Positions 54,430 through 64,000 of a stretch of 64,000 nucleotides of DNA are shown here, in pieces. This DNA is from Thalassia testudinum (taxonomy: Eukaryota; Streptophyta; Magnoliopsida; Alismatales; Hydrocharitaceae): contig JAZHRO010000026.1 in the NCBI GenBank assembly GCA_037157565.1, positions 31,548,501 to 31,612,500 on the forward strand. The letters are read 5' to 3'. The position numbers were made by a program, and so were the translations under genes. The notes under the pieces are model-generated. The model saw only the letters and a program-made list of their open reading frames with translations, was not told the origin of the DNA and did no database searches. Positions within the stretch are counted from its first letter, which is position 1; each line of letters opens with the position of its first letter.

Positions 54430-54975
54430 ACCTTCGATTGGTCATCCCGGCTTTCGGAAGCTTTGTGGATTTATAAGACCACCCACAAAACCCAATTAGG
54501 TATGTCTCCCTTCAGATTGGTGTACGGGAAGGCATGTCACCTCCCCATCGAGTTGGAGCACAAAGCCTATTGGGTAGTACGGAACTGCAACCTAGATCTT
54601 TCTAAGGCAGGATCCCACAAAAAGCTTCAAATGAGCGAGATCAATGAATTATGTCACGACGCGTATGAGAACTCGCAAATTTACAAAGAGCGAGTTAAGG
54701 CCTTTCACGACAAGCACATATCTAGAAAAATCTTCCATCCTTGTCAAAAAGTCCTACCCTTTGATGCCAAGCTTAAGCTGTTCCCAGGAAAGCTACGATC
54801 AAAATAGATCGGACCTTACCTCATCCGACGAATCATTGGAAATAGAGCCATTGAGATCAGTCCACTCAGCCACGACTCCGAACCTTTCATCGTGAACGGT
54901 CAGGGACTCAAATCGTTCATTGACTTAACCGATACAAATTTGGCTGAGATATCCTTTACCCTCCATTCTCCCTGA
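54430..54975 (+). pseudogene. Athila-like integrase C-terminal part
   Basis: Begins DWSSRLSEALW and continues TTHKTQLGMSPF, VYGKACHLPIELEHKAYW and ISRKIFHPCQKVLPFD, matching the copy at 22,906-23,450 almost residue for residue. A TAG at 54,805 interrupts the frame, which continues (GPYLIRRIIGNRAIEISPL) to the TGA near 54,975. The catalytic Asp residues are absent because of the internal deletion. Confidence 0.82.
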
Positions 54976-56222
54976 GCTCATTGCGCCCAGCCGATGGCGT
55001 AAAACTCAGCACTTAACAGGAGACAACCCGTCATTCTTGAAAAACCCGAAACCTTTCTTGACATTCCTATGCTGAATTCATATTGCACTTTAGAGTTCAT
55101 CCATTAGAACAGTTGACCCCACCTCAGGTACCCGTACCGGAGTTTAGAAATCGTTCGCAACAGTCACCTCGACTCGTTCGCCCACCCAAAACATGTCCTA
55201 ATGAATGATCTAAGCTGAATTCGAACCCACCTAATTTACAATGGAAACATTGCAAATTGTAGGCATGGGAGGGTGTGAAAGTGCAAAACACCATGAAAAC
55301 TCATCTCACAAGAAAAGGTTTCAACAAAAAAAAAATCACATATCACAAAAAGAAACACCAAAAAAATGAAAAGAATCTTGAAAAAGAACAAAAAATTCTG
55401 AGGGGAGAGAAAATTTTGAGGCCATACAAAACTTGAGGAGGAAAAGTGAAAAATGTTAATAAAGGAGCACAAAATGAAAAAGAAAAAAGCGATAGTCATT
55501 AGTAAGAAATTAAGGGATTAACCGAAGTTCTAGACCATATTAAGAAAAAGAAAAATGAAGGAAAAAGTGCTTAATGAGACACAAAAGATATTAGTAGGAA
55601 CGCTGATCTTAAGCCTCTTAGACTAGACCCTTAGGCTTAAAAATTTAAATATCCTCTAAGATCTGGATAGTCCTCAAGAGGTTGGGGAAAATGTGAAGCT
55701 TAAGTATTAGGTCTAAGACTTAGGGAGTATTTGGCCTTGTTAACTGACCTTTGGTTTGCGGGACTCGGTAACCTAGGCACCCCAATCCACACAGTCTGGT
55801 TTAGTATGCATAACTATCAAAATCACGCAAAAGTGTTTAAGTGTTCTGAAAAAGTCGCCTAGATTAGGAGCGGCCGATCAACATAAGTTGATTTGGATGA
55901 GTTTCCGGCATGGAGAGGCGAGAAATTCCCCTCGAAGATGCACAATAACATATCTTCTCCTCGGTGCTTGTCTCCTAGGATATTTACATATCCTACTGGG
56001 GGCACGTAAGCACCCTGTGCTGGTTCAGATGCCATGGTCGACATTATCACGAAATGTCAATTGTCAGGGTCTGGATTTACCTACAGAACTCCATGGGCGG
56101 GATTATCTCGAAATCTCGAAAGCCAGGGTTCTGGGAGTTGCCATGGGCGGTGCTATCACGAAGCATCGATTGCCAGGGACCTTTCGAGGATTGATGATTG
56201 GGACGAGGAATCTGATATAGAC
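54976..56222 (+). other. 3' region of the deleted Athila copy
   Basis: Homologous to the non-coding region 21,392-22,905, including the internal purine tract (GTAGGCATGGGA, about 55,259) and the CCATGG triplication (56,033, 56,092, 56,142). It is cut by the Tekay LTR at 56,223. Confidence 0.75.
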
Positions 56223-58928
56223 CATTACGACCCAGTTCCCGAATCCCTACAGGACCCAAGATCGGCTCGACTCGACTAATCCCAAGACCCAGTCGTGAAA
56301 CAAGAAATAACCGAAAAGCAGAAAAGTAAACCACATTCACTATGCAAAGTAATTAACAGTAAAAGAGTACAAGCAGCAAAGGAAGTAAATGCTGCTAATA
56401 TACATATCACCACCACAACAGTAAAGTAGAATAAGGTACAAAAACAGAAATGGTAACAACAGTCTATAACTCACTAGCAAAAGAAGTACTACAACAGCAA
56501 GAGACTACGACTGGGTTCGACTAGGCCTAGCACCCTCTACAGTTGGTGACTCGGCTGCTCAACTCCTGGACCTGTAAAGGGTTATGAGTAAAATGGAGTC
56601 AGCGAACACTGAGTAGAGTGGTAACCAACTAGCTAAAGCAGTAAAAGCTAATAGGTAAATTTATCTTTTCTAATTATTTTATTTTATAAGTCATTCCTTT
56701 TTACCCATTGGCTTACTTTCAGGTCACTTTTTTGATCTCGCAATATTCCTCGTGGGAACAATCTTGGTTACAGTCTTTTCGAAGAGTAGAAAGCACACAT
56801 GGTGCTCTCTTGGCCGAGAGAGTCTCCTGTGGTGATCCTCCACCTAGTCAACCACCTCGAGGTTACTGACAGACGTAGCGGTGACTACGGCATGTGCGAT
56901 AAGCGCACATGTAGCTACCCTGCACTAGCACGCGGTCAGTCGTTTCCGCTAGCGGGTACACCCAAAGTACAGCACGGAACAGTATAGGGCCTAGCCCTCT
57001 CAGTAACAGAGGTCTCATCCCTAAGAACCAAACAGGGGTCTCGCCCCTCCTTAGTCTACGCGCCCTCGTCTGACTACCCCGGTTGCCCGGTGGGCCTAAC
57101 AAGTCGGTGTAGGGTGGTTAGCTGAACCCTGGGCCTCGTGGGGTGGCTAGCTCCCTCCCTACACTAGTAGCTCTCCTCGATACAGTGTACGCGAGGGCCA
57201 AAAAAGTCGGTGTAGAGTGGCCAATCCTAACCCCGGGTCCCAACCCAAGGGCATTTAGCTCCGCTTTACACTAAATAGGGGACAATTGCTCTCCTTGGTA
57301 CCACGTACTCAAGGGCCAGCACACTTCCTACTTACATTTCCAGATCTTTTCCATTTATTCACAGGAGCTCTACGCCTAATTCCCCGTAGGGTTCATGCTC
57401 ATATTCAACACGTTGTTCCATACTAGGTCTCATCATTCACATTTCTATTCTTGTATTATACACATGCAGCTCGTATTTCCACAATTAACATATGCAACAA
57501 GTAATATCATAGGTAACTGTTTAACTAGCACATGCATTTCATATTCTAAAGCTCGTATTTATTATCAAATAATTATTTATAATTCTACTCATTCATTTAC
57601 GACTACAATCTCAAACACGCATACAAGCAGTGTAACTGTTTCTCGTGCTAGGATTCATGCCACATCCTAGGTTTCTAGGTAACTAATTTCACATATTCAT
57701 TCATGTTCTATAACTAAAACAGGGGGAAACCACTCTACTAGACAATCCGGGAGTACTGGGGGCTTAAACGGTAGACTCACGTGCCTCTACAAGCCCCGAA
57801 CACGTAACAGATTGAAGTCTTATACCAAGGAACATACCACAATGGAATGTTTAGAATAATATAAAAAGGTTTCTAACATGTAGCGGAACTCATAAGGAAA
57901 CTACAGATATATTGCTTGCGTAAAACAGACCTTAAACGGACCCTAAACGGGTCAAAATTAGAACTGCAAACCAAAATCAGACGTCTGGCACAAGGTCCAG
58001 ACGTCTTAAAAGTCACCAGGGTCACACCTCAAGTTTCTGCGTCGTCTTTAGATGTCCAGAACCCCTTCTTTACCGTCTGGATTCAGCTCCAGACATTCGA
58101 TCTCTCCTCCAGTTGTCTGGGAGTGCTTCAGGTCGTTTGGTAAGCTGTCCAAACATCCGAAACACATGGGAGGGCATACCCCACGCCTTCCCAAAGCTGT
58201 CCCTGCGTGCGACAGACCAAATCTCCCACTTTTAGCCGCTGAGATTGGCACTGTGGTGCGGCCTGCATGGCCGTAACTGCAAGAGGAACGTACTTTCACG
58301 AAGCCTTGCTTTCAGACGTCCGGGGTCGTCACCAGACGTCCAACACGTCATCTAAACAGCACTCTAGACGTCTGATTTTGGGAAAATCCCAGAACTAGTG
58401 CGAGCTCGTGCTCCTTTCACCGTGCGCAGCCGCAGCTCCTCCCTCTCGTTGTAGCTCTAGCTACAGCAGGAAGTCGGGGACGGCTCCCCTGACGCACACC
58501 TCCTCCCGCACACGCTGCTCTGGCCGTGCACCCTCCGGCGAGCTCCCACGGACTCGTGAGCTCGAGCTCCTCCTCTCTTCATGCCACTAATCCTCCTCGC
58601 TCCTCGCTCTCGCTTCCTCTCTCTCGCTCGTCCCTCTCGCTGCAGTGGAGAGGAAGAAGGAAGGTGGTGGTGGAGTGGAGAAGAGAGGAAGGGGGTGAGG
58701 GTTCTTATATAGAGAGAGGCTAGGGTTTAGTGAAGGAGAAAAGAAGAGAGAGAGAAGAGAGGAAGGCTGTCTGCACACAGCCAGCGTGCAGACCTGACAC
58801 TATGTACAAAATTTTCAATTTCTAGACGTCTGGGAAGGGGTTCAGACTTCTGACTGATAGTCCATACATTTTAAACGGATCATAATAGAACAGGTCTTTA
58901 CATCATAGCAAACTTAAAGGAAGTTTCA
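56223..58928 (-). repeat. 3' LTR of a Tekay-type element
   Basis: About 2.7 kb, homologous to both solo LTRs. Its low-coordinate end reads CATTACGACCC where the others read TGTAACG or TGTTACG, so the terminal dinucleotide has changed. The high end is placed at TTTCA (58,928), giving a TGAAAC start on the minus strand; that border is less certain. It lies directly after the pol stop on the minus strand. GACGTC motifs occur at 57,975-58,150, 58,312-58,375 and 58,822-58,850. Confidence 0.8.
58704..58712 (-). promoter_or_regulatory. TATA box of the Tekay 3' LTR
   Basis: CTATATAAG on the minus strand, followed by a leader matching the other two LTRs. Confidence 0.55.
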
Positions 58929-58943
58929 TCTTTGAAACTTGAG

Positions 58944-60230
58944 CTAGCTAGGGTGCGGGAAAGGAAATATAAACGCATAACAAAGTAAACGAGGACCGAA
59001 GCCAGTCCGAAAAGACATACCCTCAAAAAGCTCCGGGTACCGCTCTCGCATCTCCGCCTCAGGCTCCCAGGTAGCCTCCTCGTACCGCTGGCTCCTCCAC
59101 AAGACCTTCACCAGGGGTACCTGCTTTCGTCTCAAACTCCGGACGGCTCTGTCTAGTATCTGCACAGGTCTCTCGGGGTAGGTCAGGTCGTCACCCACCT
59201 CGACACTCTCGTGGCTCAGAACGTGACTGTGACCACCGACATACTTCCTGAGGTTGGACACGTGGAACACGTCGTGCACACCAGAAAGCTGGGGAGGAAG
59301 GGCAAGCTGGTAAGCAACGGGTCCTACTCGCTTGAGGACCTCAAAGGGCCCCGCAAACCTCGGCGCAAGCTTCCCTTTCACCCCAAAATGCTGTAGGCCC
59401 TTCATGGGTGAAACGCGAAGAAAGACGTGATCCCCAACCTCGAACTGCACCTTTCTGCGCTTTTGATCGGCATAACTCTTCTGTCTGCTCCTGATAGTGC
59501 GAAGTCGTCTGTGGATCTACTCTATCACCTCCTGACTCTGTCGGATCAGCCTGGGGCCAACCTCCCACTTGGTCCCCACCTCAACCCAACTCAAGGGCGC
59601 AGTACACCTCCGTCTGTATAGAGCCTCGTAGGGTGCCATGCCGATGCTCGAGTGATAGCGGTTATTATATGCAAACTCTGCCAAGGGTAAGTGCTCCTCC
59701 CAAGAGCCCCTCCAATCTAGTACATAGGTGCGCAAAAGGTCCTCAAGTGTCTGTATAGTGTGCTCTGACTGCCCGTCTGTCTGGGGGTGGTACGCTGTAC
59801 TGAACCTCAACCGTGTCCCCAAAGCTTGCTGAAACTTGGCCCAAATCTGGGAAGTAAAACTAGTATCCCGGTCAGATATAATCTCATGCAAAACTCCATA
59901 CAGACGTACCACATCACGAATATACCTCTCTGCCAACTACGCTGGTCCCAAAGTGACTTGGATCGACAAGAAACGTGTCGTCTTCGTCAATCTGTCTACT
60001 ATCACCCAGACTACATCGTGTCCTCGCTGGGTAATGGGTAAGCCCACCACCAAGTCCATGGTGATGCTCTTCCACTTCCACTCTGGCACAGGAAGTGGCT
60101 GCAATGGCCCTACAGGCCTCTGATGCTCGGCCTTCACCTGCTGGCACACCAAACACTGCTGCACGAACTCACCTACACCCCACTTCATCCCTCTCCACCA
60201 AAAGTCGCATCTCAGATCTTGATACATATT
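58944..60230 (-). pseudogene. Tekay-type integrase with C-terminal chromodomain
   Basis: The zinc finger region starts near 60,225 (WWRGMKWGVGEFVQQCLVCQQ). The catalytic core has its first Asp in ITMDLVVGLP, its second in ISDRDTSFTS and its Glu in the SEHTIQTLEDLLR block. The GPY-type region follows ([20 protein letters not shown]). The chromodomain is at the end ([10 protein letters not shown]...[19 protein letters not shown], about 59,020-59,170), closing at 58,944. TAG codons near 59,937 and 59,517 interrupt the frame. Chromodomains of this clade steer insertion to heterochromatin (known for the family). Confidence 0.88.
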
Positions 60231-60455
60231 TGTGTTCCCGGAATGTATGGTGAACTTAGACCCCTATGTCTCAGTCAGGAGCTCTCTCAACAACTCCTCG
60301 TCCTAGGGAACACATAAATGTCCCCTCATGCGCAGTACCTCGTCTGTAAAAGAGAAGTCTCCTGTGTCACCTGATAGTACTCTGTCTCGTAACGACTGTA
60401 GGTACGGATCTGTCATCTGTCAGGTGATGATCCCGTCTATCAGCTTTGGTCTCGT

Positions 60456-60960
60456 CTATCGTGTTACTGTCACTGCCCCACAATATCCCTGTGACTCCCA
60501 GGGTCGCCAACTGCCCAACTCCTCCATAAGTCTCCAACTTTGTGCCTGTAAACTAACCAAGTGGGCGAGCACCTTCTGGCTCAAGGCGTCAGCCACCACG
60601 TTGTCTTTCCTTGGATGGTAGGAGATGCTATAGTCATAGTCCTTGAGGAGCTCTAACCAACATCTGTGTCTCATGTTAAGCTCATTCTGATCAAACAAGT
60701 ACTTGAGGCTCTTATGATCCATGAAAATCTCAAAGGTCTCACTGTAAAGGTAGTGCCTTCATGTCTTCAGTGCGAAGACAACAGCTGCCAGCTCTAAGTC
60801 ATGGGTAGGGTAGCTATGCTCATGGGGCTTCAGTTGCCGCGAAGCGTAAGCGACAACGTGACCCTGCTGCATGAGCGCACCCCCTAACCCCTGCAACGAA
60901 GCGTCCGTGTAGACCACAAAACCGCCACTGCTATTTGGAATGGTAAGCACAGGAGCCGAA
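60456..60960 (-). pseudogene. Tekay-type RNase H
   Basis: [18 protein letters not shown] holds the first catalytic Asp, with [11 protein letters not shown] after it (catalytic Glu). After a stop near 60,759, the frame continues with [12 protein letters not shown] and a [27 protein letters not shown] block that ends the domain. The stop reads TGA where Trp is usual. Confidence 0.85.
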
Positions 60961-61595
60961 GTCAGCCTCTCCTTCAACTCCTGAAAACACGCCTCACAAG
61001 CATTTGTCCAAGCAAAGGGCACGTCCTTCCAAGTCAACTGAGTCATAGGATGCTCAATCTGCAAGAAACCCTTGATAAACCGTCGGTAGTAACCTGCCAG
61101 TCTCAAGAAGCTGCGTATCTCTGTCACTGTACGTGGGCTCTCCCACCTGAGTACGGCCTCAACCTTGGTTGGATCCATAGCCAAACCATCCCCTGAAATC
61201 ATATGGCCCAAGAAGGTCACCTGCCTTAGCCAAAACTCACACTTGCTGTATTTGGCATATAGCCTACTTCATCTCAAAGTGTTCAGAAACATCCGCAAGT
61301 GTTGTCCCTGCTGTGCCTGATCTCATGAGTAAACGAGCACGTCGTCAATAAATACCACCACAGATAGATCCAGATACGGTCTGAACACCCGGTTCATTAA
61401 ATCCATGAAGGCAGCGGGAGCATTGGTCAGCCCAAACGGCATGACCAAACACTTGTAGTGTCTGTACCGGGTGCGAAAAGCTGTCTTGGAGACGTCGGTC
61501 TCCTTGATCCTCAATTGGTGGTAGCCTGATCACAGATCTATCTTAGAGAATATAGTGGCACCTCGCAACTGGTCAAACAGATCATTAATTGAGAT
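60961..61595 (-). pseudogene. Tekay-type reverse transcriptase, N-terminus cut by an Athila LTR
   Basis: The fragment begins at INDLFDQLRGATIFSKIDL (about 61,520-61,590), with a TGA before SGYHQ. It then has [18 protein letters not shown], the intact catalytic block [11 protein letters not shown] (about 61,330), a stop, and [16 protein letters not shown]. The thumb and connection are present. The fingers and everything upstream (protease, gag, 5' LTR) are absent because the next LTR begins here. Confidence 0.87.
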
Positions 61596-64000
61596 TGGCA
61601 TTTGCTTCGCAAGATAACCGGGTTTTATTGTTATAGCGTTGTAGTATAGCCAGTTATTGCCATCATTTCAAATATATAAAAATTTTTTTACTCGGAAAAA
61701 TAAAAGAGAGTTCCCGAGGTCGAACTCAGGGAGCAAGTTGTATTCTAGAGATATACATGTTCTATTGCAAAAAAAATAAAGAGAGGGAGAGAGAGGGAGA
61801 GAGATGAAAGTTTGAGTTCTTCTTCTTTTCTTCTTTTCTTTCTCTTTGTCTTTCTCCTCTTTAGCTTTTGTTCTTCCTGTTCTTCTTTTGTGTTTATCTC
61901 CTTGTGGTCCTCTTCTTCACCTGTGTTGTTCTTCCTTGTTCTTCAGATCTTCTTCTTTCTTCTTTTCTTTTACCTGTCAGGACGTCGTCTCTCCTTCCTT
62001 CTTCTCTTCCCTTCAGGACGTCGTCTGATTTTTCAATCAGACGACTTAAACCGCTTGTTGCTACAGTGTCTCCCTTAGCTTTCTTCTTCTTCCGCGATCC
62101 TTCTTCTTCACCTGTGCCTGCACACTTTAGAGTTTACGTCAGAGGACAAAACCTACTCTACCCTCCCCCCGCGTCTCTCTCTCTCTCTCACAGAAGCCAC
62201 TCTTGGGAAAGCTCTCCCAGAGCTGCCGGGTAGTCGGGTACGGGTCGCGCCCGGGTCCAGGCCCACCGGCGTGCGTGGTGGGCGAGGAGTGCAGGTCAGT
62301 CTAAGTCGGGTCGGGTCAGGTCCGCGGGGCGTGAGCGCGGACGAGACCGGGTAACCGGGCGGGTGAAGGGGACCTCACCCCATGTGCTGAGGCAGTAAGC
62401 CTCCAGCACTTTTTCGCTTTATACCGCTGCGCCTCTTCAGAGTTTTCCGAGGTGGAACTAAATGTCCCACCCTAATTGAGCGCCCGCAGCGGAGAAAGCA
62501 GCGGGCGATCGCGGCTTCATGCGAGGCCTTCCCCCCAGCTGCGAGCCTGATGCTTTGTCGAAATGCCTCGCAAGGCCTGGGAGTCGAATCTGGGCGTGGC
62601 ACGCCTGCAGCTGCAGGCGGAAGCAGCTCCTTCTGCACGGCAATGGCGGCGGAGGTCGGGTGACCTGTTCACAGCAAAGCGACCTCTCGGCCTAATCAGA
62701 AGGTGCCGGGAGCTTCGCCAGAGTGCGGCGAAGCTCGTGTGGGTGGTGGCGAGGCGTGGGGCGGCGTGCAAGGGCTGCCCTAGGTCGGACTGTGGGTCGG
62801 AAGATGGGTTTGTTCGGTGGGGTTGCAGAGGGTGATGTGGGGGAAGTGGAAGGGCGGGGGTTGATCAGGGTGAGGAGGCGGAGGTTCTGCGGTGGTCGGC
62901 GAGCCGTGTGGGTTGCTGGGGTGATGGGAGCGGCTCGCCGGAGGATGGCCGGAGGCGGAGAAGGTGAGGGTGAGGGGTCGGAATCGAGGGCGACAGTAGA
63001 TGTTTAAGGTGAGGAAAGGGAAGAGGGGAGGAAGATGAGGAGTTCTACCTACTTAGCAGGAGGAGGAGGGGCCGGAGCGGGCGACAGTCGTATCGACTGT
63101 CGCCGGAGAAGAAGATGCCCGGGGGAAGGGGCGGCGGCGAGCAGAGAGCCGGAGAGGCGCCAGCTGGGTGCGGCGTGGCGCGGGAAGAGCAGGGGAAGAA
63201 GTCTCTGCTGCTGGTATTGCGGCAGAGCGAAGAGGAGGAGGAGGAGGAACCGTCGGAGCTGGTGGGCGTCTGCCGGAGTGAGAGGAGAGGAAAGTTGGGG
63301 GTTTTCTCCGTCAGATCCGAGCTGGGAAGAACGATGGAGCGACGGGGGTATTTATAGGGACCGAATCAGGGAGGAAGGCGGAGGGAGACGACGTGTCTCC
63401 CTTGCCGGAGGACGTCGGAGATGGAAACCCATACCGTCCGTGCGTTCGCACGGCCGGTATGGTGGGTTACAGCGACCAGGGGGGTGTCCCTGCGACGGCT
63501 GACGACGCAGGGCACCCCCGGTTTACTTGCAAGGCTCTCCTCCTCACCCTGCACGGCGCCATGCTCCGCGCAAGGTCGCCGGAGCATGGTGCTGGCAGGT
63601 TTTGCAGGGGGGACCTGAACGCAAAGAACGAAGGAGAGTTAGGGGCCAAAATGCGAGGGTTCAAAAGTTGAGGGCCAAAAAGTAAATATATGAGGACCAA
63701 AGTGTAAAGTTGGTCAAGAAGGTTTCTTCTTAGGCTCAAGTTTTTATACATGACTAATTAGGACCTAAGGAATTTGATGGTGAATTTTATTTCTATATTA
63801 AACCTTGTTTGACTGGTCAATTTACGCAAAAACCCAAATTAAGTTATTAATTGGGTATGATTCTCAATGTAGGTCAAGATGGGTTCCTAAGGTCAAATTG
63901 AAGGTTCTAAACCCTAGAGATTATTTTTCTATGAATTTTAGAGGGTTTATTCCATTTTTACTTTGCCTTGAACCTCGTGAATTGAAGTGGGTTTGTTTTA
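61596..64000 (-). repeat. Athila-like LTR, minus orientation, runs off the window
   Basis: It aligns with 18,574-21,075: CCGAGGTCGAACTCAGGGAG near the start, a pyrimidine tract (61,805-62,100), the palindrome region (about 62,448), the TATA counterpart (63,349-63,358) and the AT-rich tail at 63,720-64,000. By alignment about 280 bp of the LTR lie beyond the window. The left border at TGGCATTTGC is approximate. It is inserted into the Tekay RT. GC-rich ORFs (62,517-63,671) are shadows. Confidence 0.8.

Overview
This is plant nuclear DNA built almost entirely from nested LTR retrotransposons, with no intact host gene. The families are all flowering-plant ones: Ty3/gypsy Athila-like elements with an Asp-tRNA primer site, Tekay/Del chromoviruses with a chromodomain, a Tat-like remnant, Ty1/copia elements with a Met-tRNA primer site, a LINE fragment, and pieces of FAR1/FHY3-type (Mutator-transposase-derived) genes. 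Large, dense, nested LTRs suggest a large-genome angiosperm, possibly a monocot; the species cannot be read from the window.

Layout. 1-14,080: AT-rich, old DNA with a broken FAR1-like gene on the minus strand (exons at 832-916, 682-753, 521-610 and 1-305), a second FAR1-like fragment (3069-3320), minisatellites, a LINE 3' end (about 5280-5785), a solitary copia LTR with its primer site (6929-8273), and possible small DNA transposons. 14,086-16,763: a solo Tekay LTR with a 5-bp target duplication (CAAGG). 16,834-18,573: a copia LTR and gag start on the minus strand. 18,574-39,824: an Athila-like element (minus strand, target duplication ATGGT) inserted into the tip of that copia LTR; its pol is broken. 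Inside it, between protease and reverse transcriptase, sits a very young non-autonomous element (25,831-33,608, target duplication GGAGG, two near-identical 1767-bp LTRs) that carries one orphan 609-codon ORF and no gag or pol. 39,845-40,392: a 252-bp-arm inverted repeat joining two oppositely oriented copia LTR ends. 40,393-45,915: a complete copia element with 1.7-kb LTRs and only a broken gag. 45,916-49,619 and 52,360-52,874: a decayed Tat-like element with a three-unit higher-order tandem array, split by a second solo Tekay LTR (49,625-52,354, target duplication CCACT). 52,875-56,222: a deleted Athila copy. 56,223-61,595: the 3' half of a Tekay element (RT, RNase H, integrase, chromodomain, LTR) inserted in that copy. 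61,596-64,000: an Athila LTR inserted into the Tekay RT and running off the window.

How the parts relate. The young non-autonomous element and the Athila element that contains it share primer site, polypurine tract, a hairpin next to the tract, and an 18-bp block at the end of the coding region. This suggests the autonomous Athila family mobilises it. The most striking unexplained signal is a dense array of the palindrome CAGACGTCTG (core GACGTC, the plant bZIP C-box) in LTRs of unrelated lineages (copia, Tekay, weakly Athila). The second is an inverted duplication of about 2 kb that includes copia LTR junctions. All ORFs inside LTRs appear to be non-coding shadows.
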